Of a stretch of DNA of 64,000 nucleotides, positions 10,753 to 25,000 are shown one piece after another (position 1 is the first letter of the stretch; every line of letters begins with the position of its first letter). Where the stretch lies: contig JAADVB010000052.1 in NCBI GenBank assembly GCA_023334545.1, positions 1-64,000 of the forward strand, read 5' to 3'. The notes under the pieces were generated by a model that was not told the origin of the DNA, searched no databases, and saw only the letters and a program-made list of their open reading frames with translations. Source of the DNA: Salisapilia sapeloensis (taxonomy: Eukaryota > Oomycota > Peronosporomycetes > Peronosporales > Salisapiliaceae). Made by a program: the position numbers and the translations under genes.

Positions 10753-12799
10753 TCAATCTCGAATTGCGTTATAATAAAAGTAAATACTAGATGCAGCCAC
10801 GATGGGAATAAGCGCTAGCAGTAGGTTTGTCAAGGCACTCACACGCGTGGCGTTGCCGCGATGGAACATCACCTCAGCTCGGAGCGCTTCTGCCTTCGCA
10901 CTGATGTCTTCCGAGACCTTCCTACTAGCCATCGCTCTTTCCTTCAGTTCATCAAACTTTCGATGCCAAATCTCTTCCGATTGCTTCCGCTCCAACAGTT
11001 CATCCTGAGCGACCCGCAGCTTCCTTTTTGCATTTTGAAGTTGCTCAGCATACCAAGATTGGTCGTTCTTCATTTGATCGTTCAAAGGCGAGGATGCGGC
11101 CTTTACTTTCTCTAACTCCTTTTTCTGATGCACCAATTGCGCCTCAAGCGTACTGCCGTGTTCCTTCCACTTTTCCAGACTAGCACTGAAAGCTTCTGAC
11201 TCAGTCTGGGCGTCGGATAGCTCTGCTTGAGCATGTACGAGTTCCTTTGCCTTTTTCTCCAAGTCTTGCTTGAGAGAGCTTCTCTCCGTCTCCAGAATCT
11301 TACAGGTCTCTCGTAACTGGTCAACTACGCTGGACACTTCCATCGCATCATGCTTGGCACTCTCAGCGTGGGCTTTGGATTCACTGAGCTTGCTATGAAG
11401 ATCCAAAATCTCCACTTTCTGTCTCTCCACAGTTCTCTCGAGTTCACCAGTATGGGCTTCTTGTCTGTCATACTCGCTTTCGAGATCCGCCTTCTCTTCT
11501 TCCAACTTGCTTATTTGCTTCTACACACCATTTGTAAAAGTCAGAGTTTATCCGGCTGAAAATACGACAAGGGTAAAAGTCAATTAGACCTGATAGTTGG
11601 ACAACTGACGACAACTCTCGTCAAGATCAGCCTCCAGTTCGTTCACTCGCTTTTCCTGCTTGTCCTGTGCGTCTTTGCTGCTCTGCTCTAAAGACTCCAA
11701 GTCCTGACTGAGACGTACCCACTCTCGCCCGAGCTCGCACTTCTCATCATTCGCAGCGGACAGCTGATGCTGCAGGCGCCTCGAGGCTGTCCGTAGTCCG
11801 TCTGCCTCTTGTTCGAGCTTTTTGTGGTCTTCTTGGAGATCTTCGTAAGAGCCTTTCACTTCCTCCAGTTCATCCTGAGGTTAGGCTGATTAGACCAAAT
11901 CGAGTAAATGATAAGTACATTTTATAACTTGTACCTTGGCTTGTTTCAGTTTGGCATTGTCGTCTTTCAACTGCGATATCATCGCTGCTTGATGCTCCAA
12001 CTTCTCGTCTTTTTCATTGTTCTCGTTCTCTAAATCCTCCAGTTGCTGGGCTAGCTGGTCACAGTCATCACGTAGCTGGTTTTCTTGCTGCTGTGAGTCC
12101 AAAAGCTGTTCCTTCAAAGCTTGCAACTCGATGTCTAGACTCTGATTCTCTGTCAAAGCTTGCTCGTTTTCCTCCTGCAACTTCGCAAGAGCAGATTGGT
12201 GACTTTCCTAGACATAACGTATTAATTTATTGCTTGACCGTCGCTTGAAAGGTCCCACTCACCTCTTTTTCTGACATGCCTTCTTCCAAAACTGCCAGCT
12301 TATCTACTTTCTCTTGGTTCGATGCTTCCAATTCTGCAATACGCTTCCGAAAGTGCTCTGCGTCGTCCGAAGATGATGCAGTACCTTCCTCACTGCCTTT
12401 ATGCAATCCGGACCTGGCTTCCCCGATGCTACTAAGAAGCTGGTTTTCTTCTGTGATCTGGGCGTCGAGGTCTTTCGTGTCAAGGTCCAATTCCAAGTTC
12501 AATTCCTTCCGACTGCTTTCAAGACCCTCCGTGTTCATTTGCTCTGCACCGTCTTCCTTATTATTCTGACCTTCCACCGAAGTGGAATGCTCCTCCGGAT
12601 CAGCAGACTGCTCACGACTTTCCCACTCCTTGACCATTTTTGTCATCTCGGCAAACCTCTTCGTCTCTCGATCAAGCTCTTCATGGGAAACAGCCTGGCC
12701 TCTTTCACTAAGCTGGCGTCCTCTCAGACTTTCAATGTGAGCTAGCTGATCTTCTCGCGCCTGCTCCAGCTCCTCCCTGGTCCGATACTCCATGTGCAC
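10753..12799 (-). CDS. Long coiled-coil protein with C-terminal membrane anchor
   Basis: A 620-residue protein of unknown function from four exons: 12799-12263, 12207-11935, 11874-11590 and 11520-10753. The three introns (55, 60 and 69 nt) are all phase 0. Nearly the whole chain is heptad-rich and charged (Glu, Lys, Gln, Leu), predicting a continuous coiled coil. The extreme C-terminus, ALTNLLLALIPIVAASSIYF, is one hydrophobic helix followed by seven residues (YYNAIRD), which fits a tail-anchored membrane protein. By analogy with golgins or tethering factors it could hold an organelle or vesicle, but no family was recognised. It is divergent from the dynein heavy chain with about 200 nt between starts. 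Confidence 0.8.
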
Positions 12800-13005
12800 T
12801 GCGAAACAACGTACTGGCCAAAGCTTTGCCGCGAAAATGGCGTTCCTGTCTGCCCATGTCCAAGATGGCTACATTTGAACCATACAAAATGCAAGATCAA
12901 TGGAATGTACCAATACTTTCTTCCTATTGCTTTTAGACAAACGTACAGTTAACACAATGCCGGGAAACGGATGCGCGAGGAGGCGCTTCGGCCGCAACAG
13001 TCAGC

Positions 13006-16000
13006 ATGGCGTTCCAGGCGCGCCACCGATGGGCCATTCAGTGCATCCAGACATCGTTGGGTTTCCAGGATGAAGGCCAGGTAGAGGACCTGTTGAGAGG
13101 AGAGGCCAACATGGCTCGCCTCGCGGCCTTCTTCCGTCCGGACGGACCTACTAAAATATTCGTTATCTTCCAACCGAAATCTCAGGATGATGCGGTCATT
13201 GAAGATCCTCCTCCACGTAGGCAGTTGGTCATCATGGATGGACTGAAAGAGCCTTTGGCTGAACGAGGTGTCTATTTTACAAAACTGCCTCGCGACAGCT
13301 CATCGGAAGACAAGTTGGAGGCAAAGCAGGAGCAAGATGACAGTGACGACGAGTCCGAAACAACGAGAGAGATCAATCCTTTAGTTGCCAATGATCATTG
13401 CCTCACGTACGGCATCGTGGAGCCGACCGTCCTGCTTTCTGTCGAGACGACGCTGGATCGACTCTTTCAGCCCGTTGTCACAACATCAGACGATTCTGAA
13501 TGGGGAGACGCGACCTCTTCAGCATCTTCGGAATTTTCTCGCGGTCTTGGTGGCTTTGTGGTAGACTTAAAAGATAATTTAAAAGCGATGAATTCTGGTC
13601 TTCACTTGCGGAAACCAGATCTTCAGTACGATTTCAATGACACGAGGAACATCACTAGACTTTCCTCTGATGACGCTGCAGTTTCGCACTTTTCTGAACT
13701 TGTCAAGGAGTGGTGTCGACACACTGAATCGTATTTGGAAGACCAAGACCAGACACGATTCGAAGGTCCTGACGCCGGACCTGCGACGGAGCTAGAGTTC
13801 TGGAGAAGGAAGCTGCAGAAGCTCATGGGCATAACGGAGCAGGTGAAGAGCAAAGAATGTAAAATGGTTATTGGAGTACTCACCATCGTGAGCAAATTCC
13901 ACGATGGCTCAGCTACCAAGTCGGCTGTTATTCCTTTAGTACGAAAGTGGAAGCAGATTGATATCAACATCACGGAGGCCATGAACGAAGCCAAGGACAA
14001 CGTCAAGTACCTTGCGACTCTGGAACGATTTATCGAACCACTATACAGCGGGACGATCGAGTCCGTCATCGACTCCCTCCCAGCACTCATGAACGCTATC
14101 AAAATGATCCACACGATCGCCAGGTACTACAACACAACCGAGCGGATGACCAAGCTTTTCATGAAAGTCACCAATCAAATGATTAAATTATGCAAGAAGA
14201 GTATTCTTGGTGACGAAGGTCCGGAAGCTATTTGGGCCAAAGACCCAGAGACTTTACTCGGCGACCTCGAGAGCTGTCTCACGCTCAACGAGGCGTACCA
14301 GGAACAGTATCGCCTGACGAAAGACAAACTGCTGACGATGCCGAAAGGGAAGCAGTTTGACTTTAGTGAGACGCAGATCTTCGGCAAATTTGATCTCTTC
14401 TGCAGACGAGTCGTTAAACTCATCGATATGTTTAGTACCATCCACCAATTTCGTTTGCTTTCGACCCACCCGATTGAAGGCATGGATCCTCTGCTGGCAT
14501 CTTTCAACACCGCTATCCACTCCTTCCAGTCCAACCGGCACGATCTGCTCGACTTTACCAACAACAAGTTCGATCGAGACTTTGTCGAGTTCAACATCCA
14601 GATCTCAGATCTGGAGGCTTCCCTACAGCACTTTATCAACGTCAGTTTCGACAATATCACCAGCATCGACCAGTCCCTCCTCTTGCTCAAGCAGTTTCAG
14701 TCGATTTTGCAGCGAGAGAACTTACGAAGTGAGCTGGATTCCAAGTTCACAGTCATCTTCCATACATACGGCTTGGAGCTCACCAACGTTCAAGAGATCT
14801 ACGAAAAGTATCGCCACGATCCACCCATCGCACGAACCTTGCCACCTGTAGCCGGCAACATCCTCTGGTCGCGACATCTGCTCCGACGGATTGAGGAGCC
14901 AATGCGTAAGTTTGAAAGCAACCCCGCCGTGCTGTCCACGAAGGAGTCCAAAAAGATCATCAAGACGTACAATAAAGTAGCCCGGACGCTCGTAGCATTC
15001 GAGTACTTGTGGTATGAAGCATGGTGTCAATCGATCGAAGCTTCGAAAGCAGGGTTGCACGCCACGCTGATCATTCGTCATCCAGAGTCTAGAAAGCTAT
15101 ACGTGAACTTTGACAAAGAGATTCTGCAGCTGATCCGGGAAGCCAAGTGCCTCGACCGGATGGGGATTGATATCCCAGATAACGCCAAGATGGTCATGTT
15201 CCAAGAAGACAAATTCAAGCTCTACTATCAGGACTTGACGTACCTTTTGAAAGAGTACGACCGTATCTCTGGCAAAGTGATTCCTGTCATCCAGCCGTTG
15301 CTCCAGCCACACTTTGAGGACTTGCACACGAAGCTACGCCCTGGCATGGTGACGCTCACGTGGACGAGTATGAACATTGACAGCTACAAAGCCCAGGCCC
15401 ACGCTGGCCTCCAACGACTGGAGGAACTCATCAACAACGTCTGTGATATCATTGAAAACCGTATTGAGAAGAATCTCATGATCGTGTCCAAAGCAACACT
15501 CATGCACTTGCCTTCAGACCAATCTTTCGCTCTAGACGATTTCGTCCGAATGCAGGAAAAGCATGTCGGACAGGTCACGATGCAACTTGGTGCCAAGAAC
15601 ATTGAAATCGAAAACGCTGTCAACGACGTCTTGTCTCTAGTCGGGGAGCACTCAATCGAGACGCACGCAGACGCAAGTGGCAGCTGTCGATCTCAAGTTG
15701 CCGGAGCCTTTCACGACTACTATGCGAATCTGTACTACCGTTCCTTGATCAACTGTACTAAGCAGTCTCTAAGTGCATTAAAGACGCGAGTGTGCTCAAA
15801 AGCAGGTACAGGATTTCTCTTTCTGGATCGTCCGTTCTTCGAAGTGGACGTACAACTGTCTGTGCCTTCTGTCCGACTCAGCCCTTCACTGGACGATATT
15901 CAAAAGGCCATTAACAAGTCGGCCGTTGCAGTCCTGCGGTGCTCTAAGAATCTGTTTTTCTGGGGTCAACAGCATCTACCGGACGATGAAAAGACGAGTT

Positions 16001-19000
16001 TGTTTGAAAAACTCGGATGTGACACAGAAATTATAAAGATGGCCATCCTACTCACAGGTGCGTTGCATGGTACAAAGAACCAAGTGCACGAGTACTTGGC
16101 GACATTTAAAAAGTACGATTGGCTTTGGAAGGAGGACATGGAGTTCAGGTACACGCAGTTCATGAAGAGGAACCCTTCGATCCAGGACTTTGAGTGCGAG
16201 CTCCAATACTTTATGCGCATTGAGACGGAGATCGGGACGATCGCCCCGGTCCACAACATCGCGGTCCTGTCCCTCAACACAAAGAATTTAAAGCTGCAAC
16301 TTCGAAATGAATGCAAGCAGTGGAAGGTCCAGTACTCGGACCGTGTGCATCAGCAGGCTCGGACAGCCTTATGGTCCTTGAAAGAGTACATTCGATTAAC
16401 CACTGTGAAGCTGTCGACCAAGGCAGAGTCTCTTGACTCCCTTCGCTTCGTAATGAGCATATTGAAAGAAGTGCGGGAAAGAGAGTCTATGATTGAGATC
16501 GAAATAAGCCCCATCATTGACATGTACGACATGTTGGAGCACTATCTGCCCGGAGGATATATGGACAAGGACGAAATGGATCAGAAAAGCGTCATTCGGA
16601 GCTCATGGAGAAAGCTCGTGGATTACGCAGAGGAGGTGACGGACGGTCTATCCGAAGTCCAAGGCACGTTCAAGAAGGAGTTGATGAAGGACGTCAAGCA
16701 GTTGCAGGTAGACGTGGGTGAGTTTCGTCTGGACTACACTCAGAACGGTCCTATGGTTCCAGGGCTGGAACCCAAAGAAGCAGTCGCGAGGCTCAAACGC
16801 TTTAAGGAAATGGCCACAATGAGAGATCGAAAAGTGGAGATGCTGTCGGCTGGAGAGGAGTTGTTCGGGCTACGCAAAACGGAGTATCCAGACTTGGCAC
16901 GTACAAAGAATGAAATGCAGCTGTTAGATCAACTCTATGGACTGTACATGGATGTCACAGCCATGACGGAAGAACTCAAGGATGTGCTGTGGCAGGATGT
17001 GGCTTCGGAGCTTCCTCGAGCAGTAGAAAACTTTGCCTCGTTAGACAAGCGGTGTAAGAGTTTGCCAAAAAAGCTTCGTGAATGGGAAGCTTTCCACGTA
17101 CTTCGGAAAGACATTAATGAGTTTTTGGAGCTTCTTCCGCTAATCCAGGAATTGAGTAAGGAATACTTGAAGCATCGTCACTGGGAGGAAGTCACGAAGG
17201 CTTGTGAATGCGACCTTCCGTTTGACAGTCCGACGTTCAAGGTGCAAAATGTCCTGGACGCACGCCTCTTGCGCTTCCGAGAAGACATTGAAAATATATG
17301 CGACTCTGCCCAGAAACAGCAACAGATCGAGATCAAGCTAAAGGAAATCAGCGACAAGTGGGCAAGTGCATCGTTTGAATTTGCTGCTTGGCACTCTGGC
17401 GGTGCCCCCGTTCTAAAAAACTATACCAGCGTCGTGGAAGAGCTAGAAGAAAGTCAGATGCAGCTCCAGTCCATGCTAAACATGCGTCACGTGTTGTACT
17501 TTAAGGACGTTGTGCATTCAAAACTGACGCAACTGTCGGACACGGCAGATGTGCTGGAGTTATGGCTAAAGGTGCAAATGCTGTGGACCTCACTGGAGTC
17601 GGTGTTTACTAGTGGCGACATTGCCAAGCAAATGCCAGTGGAGGCAAAGAAGTTTGTCAAAGTGGACAAAGACTGGCTCAAATTGATGGCCAAGGGGGCG
17701 GAAACTGGCTTTGTCGTTGCCTGTTGTGCCAACGAATCGCTCCGGACGACCTTGCCGATCCTGCTCAGTGAGCTAGAACGATGTCAAAAGTCTTTAGAGG
17801 GGTATTTGGAGCAAAAGCGAAAGAAGTTCCCTCGCTTCTACTTTGTCTCGAATCCCCTCTTGCTCCAGATGCTGTCTCGAGGCTCTGATCCGACGTCCGT
17901 CCAGCAGTACTACGAAAAGATCTTTGATAGTATTGATCAAGTCATGTACGATGGCGGTACCGGGGGAAGTGGACGTAAGATCCTTCAGATCAAATCGATG
18001 CACGGGAGTGAAGAGGAAGTAGTGAGTTTGGTGAACCCAGTGTCGACGGATGGCAACATTGAAGACTGGCTGGGTCGGCTGGAGAAGGAGATGAGATTCT
18101 CCGTTAAAGTTCTGTGCCGCCAGGCAGCAGCCGAGTGCTCCACAGGACCGCTAAAGGAGTTTGTGACGAAACACTGCGGACAAATTGCACTTTTGGGTGT
18201 GCAGCTCGGGTGGACTGCGGATTGCCAAGACGCCCTTCAAAAGTGCAAAACGACGAAAGGCATCATGCAGCAGACGAGTAAAAAGCACGGACTGGTGTTG
18301 TCTGAACTCTCTTCCTGGTGCTTAACGGACCTAAACACGAAGCTCATGCGGACGAAGGTTGAAACTCTAGTGACCACCCAGGTGCACCAGCGTGACTGCT
18401 TCCTGGATCTGTGCAAGCTTTACAAGGACAAGAAAATCAGCGATGCGAACGACTTTGAATGGGTCAAACAAGCTCGCTTCTACTGGCGAACCGCACCAGT
18501 AGTCGATCAGGTCGGCATCGATGCCTGTGTTATTTCCATTTGCGACGTCGAATTCAAGTACGCCTTCGAGTACTTGGGGTGCAAAGAGCGCCTAGTCATT
18601 ACTCCGCTGACAGATCGGGCGTATATTACACTCACCCAGGCCCTTGGGATGCATTTAGGAGGAGCTCCGGCTGGACCCGCTGGTACCGGCAAAACCGAGA
18701 CGGTGAAGGACTTGGGTCAGACACTCGGTACATACGTGATAGTCACGAATTGCACAGATCAGCAGCGATCGGCGGACATGGCAAAGATATTCAAAGGGCT
18801 ATGCCAAGGTGGGCTGTGGGGCTGCTTTGACGAATTCAACCGCATCGAGCTACCAGTGCTCTCTGTTGTCGCCCAACAAGTGCTTGCGATAACAAGCGCA
18901 AAGCGATCTCTGTCAACATCCTTCTTCTTCCCAGGCGACCCCCAAAGCATCTCACTTCGGACAGATGCGGCTTACTTTATTACAATGAACCCAGGCTACC

Positions 19001-22000
19001 AGGGCCGACAGGAGCTTCCAGAAAATCTGAAAGAGCTTTTTCGAGGTGTGTCCATGATGGTGCCGGATCGGGAAATCATTATCAAAGTGAAATTGTGTGC
19101 TGCTGGCTATGATTTATTTGCAGAACTTGCGCGGAAGTTCAAGACACTTTATGCCGTGTGTGAGCAGCAATTATCAAAGCAACGACACTATGACTTTGGG
19201 CTGCGCAACATATTGTCGGTGTTGCGCGCAGCAGGTGCGATTAAGCGCAAGAATCTTATGGCAAACGAGGAAGTGCTTATAATGGCCACCCTCCGCGATA
19301 TGAATCTGTCTAAGTTTGTGGCACCTGATGTGCCGATCTTCCTCTCGGTGTTGAAAGATATATTCCCGGGCGTCGTGGCGTGCGATGCTTCAGGCGACAA
19401 TGCCGAACTTCGAACCGCGGTCGTTGAATATGTTGAACGCCAGTCTCGCGTGGCAGTTCCGTCTTGGATCACTAAAGTTATTCAGCTGCATGACACCATC
19501 CTCGTTCGACATGGCATTATTCTGGTTGGACCTGCAGGATCAAGCAAGTCGGAGATCATACGATCGCTACAAGGGTTACTTAGCGTTCGAACAAAAACCC
19601 CTCATCGCCAAATTCGCATGAACCCCAAGGCGATTCGACCAGAAGAAATGTTTGGCGAAACGGACCGCATTTCGGGCGAATGGATCAACGGCATCTTTGC
19701 CGCCATTTGGTCCAAGTTTAACGACAGAAGCAGGAAAGATGTCAATTGGATCGTTTGCGATGGGCCGGTCGATGCGGTTTGGATAGAAAACCTTAATACC
19801 GTTCTGGACGACAACAAGATCCTAACGCTGGCGAATGGCGACCGCCTTCCCATGGCAGATACTTGCAAGCTCATGTTTGAGGTAGAGGACCTTCGCAACG
19901 CTTCTCCTGCGACAGTTTCCAGAGCAGGCATCATCTTTGTGAGCGACACTGACTTGAATTGGGAACCGGTGGGAGAAAAGTGGATTAAAGGTCAGTCCGA
20001 AGGATATCAAGACGTGTTCCGAAAGCATTTCCAAAATCTCTTGGGTACTTGCTCCAAAAATGACTCTGGGGCTTTGTTTGCTTTTGTCGGAAAACAATGC
20101 TATACAGTGGTCCCTTTTTCCAGAGTTACCATTACGCAGTCCTTCCTACGCCTTCTGACTGGCTTACTTCGCCGATATGAGCTAAGTGAAGATGCAACTG
20201 AAGCGTCAGATGAACTGGAACGACTGTGTCTGTTCGCAGTTGCGTGGGCAGTAGGTGGTATTATCGGGGCCGAAGATCGCGTAAAGCTGAGTACGTACCT
20301 GATGGGAGTTAGTTCTCAGCATCCGTGTGGAAACGACGATGGAAAGACAATCTTCGACTACTATTTGCATCCGTCGACACTAGAATGGGAGGTTTGGATG
20401 ATCGATGATACCAATACGTCTATAAAGAGCTATCCCGGCATCGCCATTCCGACCAAGGATACAGTCCGTTCCATGTATCTATTGGATCATTTGCAGTCTA
20501 GCATGTTCCCTGTCTTGCTCGTCGGAGAAGCTGGTATTGGGAAATCATATCTGGCAAGATGGTATTGCCGCGAAAAGTGTGCGACGGATACACACACGTT
20601 AAAGCACATAACGCTTAGTGGCATGTCCACTCCTGGAAGTCTTCAGCAGACGATTGAATGCGGTTTAGAAAAGCGTGGTGGAAAGTCATACGGACCTCCG
20701 CCAGGCCAGAACCTAACGCTGTTCATGGACGATCTGTCTCTTCCCACTCGGAACACGTGGGGAGACCAACCTACGTTAGAACTTGCGCGGCAGGTGCTTG
20801 AAACGTCCTCCATGTGCTTCTTAGATAAAGACAAGCGAGGTGACTTTAAGGCCATCGAAAACGTACGGTACATTTCGTCCATGAGGCTATCAGATGCTGG
20901 CGGTAGTGTTATTCCAGACCGACTGATGCGTCACTTCTTCACCCTCCATATTTTGCCACCGACGACAGAGGTGACAGAATCCATCTGCAGTCGAATCATC
21001 TCGACTCACTTTGCCAGTGGTGAAAACGGATGTCGGAAGACTGTGATAGACATTATGAACCGTGTAGCTACTGCTTCTGTTCAGCTCCTGTTCTGGCTAC
21101 GAAACTCTATGAAGCAGACGCCTTCCAAGTTCCACTACATTTTCACAATGAGGGACTTGACGGCTGCAATACAAAGTATGCTACTTCCCCCAATTTCGAC
21201 CATCGCCAACGAAAAAGTCGCAGTCGACTTGTGGCGGCATGAACACGAGCGAATCTTCATGGATAAGCTCGTGCAGAGTGAGGAAAGAAAGCGATTGCGA
21301 GATGAAGTTTCTGTCATTAGTGAAACTGTGCTATATAAATTTGGTATTAAAGAAAAGTCTGGTCCCGGCTTCTTTGCGTCATTCATGGCCGAACCGGAAG
21401 TCGACGAAGATGGAGATATTATAAGTGAACCACCGAAGGAATATGAGTACGTGAAGTACTTGTCCAGCATTCAAAAACGGTGCAACGCTGTGCTGGATGA
21501 ATACAACAGGGAGAATCCAGCCCGTGCACTTCCACTCATTCTGTTCGATGAAGCAGTGCTCCATCTTGTTCGCATTTCCCGCGTTTTGTCTATGACCAAA
21601 GGTCATATGGTGTTAGTAGGCGTCGGAGGCTCAGGCAAGCGCTCTCTCGTTCGATTAGCCTCTATCATCACCGGTAGTGAGCTGTTTCAGATTGCCACCT
21701 CCAAAACATATAATGTATCTGCTTTCATGGATGATCTTCGTCAGGTTTTTAAGTCTGCAGGACAAATGGGGAAGGCCGTATCATTTCTCCTATCGGATGA
21801 AGATGTCAAGGAAGAGCGCTTTTTGGAACTACTGAACTCGTTTCTAGGTACAGGAGAGATCCCAGGACTGTTTACACGAGACGAATTGGCTGCGATGGCG
21901 TCGGAGCTGCGCAGTATGATGCACAAGGAGCACCCAGAACGGCCTGATACGACGGAGAACCTGGTTGCATACTACAACGCTCGTGTCCAGAGCAACTTGC

Positions 22001-25000
22001 ATTTTCAATTATGCATGTCTCCTGTTGGCGACACTCTGTCGAAACGTTACCGCGACTTTCCTCATTTATTCAATGCATGTGCTATCAACTGGTTCTTACC
22101 ATGGCCGGAAGAAGCGTTGGCAGACGTTAGCAGGGGACGCTTGGCGGATCTTAACCTTGAAGCTACCTCTGGCGTAAAGGATAATTTGATTAGTCTCATG
22201 GGCAACGTACACGGCTGCGTCGTCGAGACTTGCGATGAGTACTTTACAAGAACCCGAAGACGAATCTACCAAACACCTCGGTCGTTCTTGCACTTTTTGT
22301 CCTGCTACAAGTCACTGTATGAGCAGAAAAAGTCAGTCATTGAAAGAAATGAAAACTCGATCAAAGTCGGCCTGCAGAAGCTAGTGCAGGCAGCCAAAGA
22401 CGTAGAGGTCATGGGAGTCTCTTTGAAAGAAGACGAAGTGAAGCTAGCCGTGGCAGAAAGCAATGCCAACCGGATGCTGGAAGGACTGCAAGTGAAGTCG
22501 CTGGAAGCCAAGAAAGAAAGCGACGTAGTGGAGAAAATAAAGGAGGAGTGCATGGCCGACTCAGCTCGTATTTTAAAGGAAAAAGAAGCAGCAGAAGAAG
22601 ATTTGCAAAAAGCCAAACCTTTCCTCGAAGAAGCCGAGCGTGCAGTGAACAGCATCAAGCCAAATGATCTTAATGAACTGAAAAAGCTGGCCAAGCCAGG
22701 GGACATCATTAAGCTAATTTTCGATTGTGTCTCCATCCTGCAAAAGTGCCCGCTAGCAAAAGTAGACCGATCAATCGTCACATTGGGCATAGGCAAGGAC
22801 AAAAGGACAATCGACTTTGTTGCCGACTCGTACGGAATCGTCAAGTCCGGGATGTTAGCTGATACCCGCTTCCTGCAGAATATTCTGTTCTTTTCAAAAC
22901 ATGAAAAGGATAATATAAATGAAGAGACGATGGAACTATTGATGCCATACATGCAGCTGGAAGGCTACACGGCTCCAGTCGCTCGAAACGCTTCCAGAGC
23001 TGCAGAAGGCTTATTCTGCTGGGTCACGGCGATGACAATGTACCATGAGGCATCCAAAGTCGTCAAGCCGAAGCTGGAAGCCCTCAACATTGCCGAGGGA
23101 AAGTTTGAGGCAGCTCAAGCGAACCTTCGCTCTTCCGAGGAGAAGCTGGAAGCTTGTCAGAGCGTACTATCCAAGCTTCAGAACGATTTCCAGACACAGA
23201 TGGCTGAAAAAGCTCAAGTGGAGGCAGATGCGCTTCGGACGAAACGAAAGATGGAGCAGGCGAACTCATTAATTAGCGGTTTAGATGGAGAACGGTGTAG
23301 GTGGACAGAAGATTGCGACCGTTTTGCGGAGCTTAAGGTCCATTTGATTGGCGACAGTGTGCTAGCTTCTGCTTTCCTCATCTACTGTGCCTCGTTTGAC
23401 TATGGGTATCGAACTGTGCTCCTTGACAAGCGTCTGCCGCTAGCAATAGTGAACAAGAGCATTCCGAAGTCACAAGAGTTCAATCTAGAAGAGTTTATGG
23501 TCGACTCTGCTACTGTCAGTAGCTGGAGCTTGGAAGGTTTGCCATCAGATCCGCTGTCCATTCAGAATGGAATACTTGTCACCAAGGGTGAGCGGTTCCC
23601 GTTGCTCATTGACCCCCAAGGTCAAGCATTGTCCTGGATAGTAAACCGAGAGAAAGAGAGACTGCCATCGGCTGGTGTGATATCTATTCATAATTCAAAG
23701 TTAAAAGAAAGTGTAGAGTACTGCGTCAACGAAGGCTTGACGCTCGTTCTGGACGACGTGGAGGATAATGTAGATCCCATATTGGATAATCTGCTCGACA
23801 AGAACATCATCGTCCGGTCCAAGAGCAAGTTTGTGAACATTCTGGATCGTAGTTGCGAGTACAATGATGCCTTTAAGCTGCTCCTAGTATCTCGACTAGC
23901 CAATCCTGCACTAGGACCAGAGCTTCAAGCAAGAGTAACTGTGGTCGACTTTACTGTGACTCCGAAAGGTCTAGAGGAGCAATTGCTAGCGAAAGTCATT
24001 CAGCACGAACAAAAGTCACTCGAGGAGCAGCTCGTTCGAGTCCAAACCGAACTGCGAAACAACAAGCGCGCACTCTTAGACCTAGACGCGTTGCTACTTG
24101 AACGTTTGTCTTCGAACTCGAGCAACTTACTCGAAGATACGGAGCTTATCAGCGTCTTGGAAAGCACAAAGTCAAAAGCACTAGAAGTAAAAGAAAAAAT
24201 ATCTTCGGCTCAAGAAACGAAAAAGGGCATCGATGAGAAGAGAGAGCAGTATCGTCCCGTTGCTACGCGAGGGGCTTTGCTCTACTTTTGCATTCTCGAG
24301 TTTAGCGCAGTGAATAGCATGTACCAGACGTCATTGGCGCAGTTTCTACAGCTCTATAGTCGAGCTATTGAAGAATCGGAACGAGCGACGCTCTCCCTAA
24401 AGCGAGTAGGGAACATCATAGAGGTGCTGACTTACATCGTTTATCGCTACATCAACCGCGGCTTGTACGAAAGAGACAGACTAACGTTCTTGCTTTCTAT
24501 GGCGCTGAAATTGTTGGTCAATGCCAAGTGCATCTCTTCCACCGACATAACACTGCTGATGAATGCAGGAAAAGGAAGCAAGACCGCCCGAGAGCACCCG
24601 AAACCTTTTACGTGGCTATCGAATGAAGTGTGGGCGAATATGGTACACTTGTCTCGAGAAAAGGAGCAATTTGCAAGTCTCCCAACTGTAGTCGAGCGGA
24701 ATGAACAGTCCTGGCGGCAGTGGTTGGACGAGAATGAACCGGAAAAACTACCGATTCCCGAATACGAGAGTGTGCTGTTCGACTCTCGGTCAATAACAGC
24801 TTCCCTCCGCTTCCATCGCCTTCTTCTCGTTCGATACCTCCGCGAAGACCGCACAATTGCCGTCGTAAACGGCTTTTTGCGATCACTGGATTCAATTGAC
24901 TACACGACTACTGCTGGCACTGTTAAGCTGCCCGCGCTCGGTCCTCAGTATGCAGCTCCTGTCGTCGATACCCTAGAGAAACTTTATGGAGATATGCAAG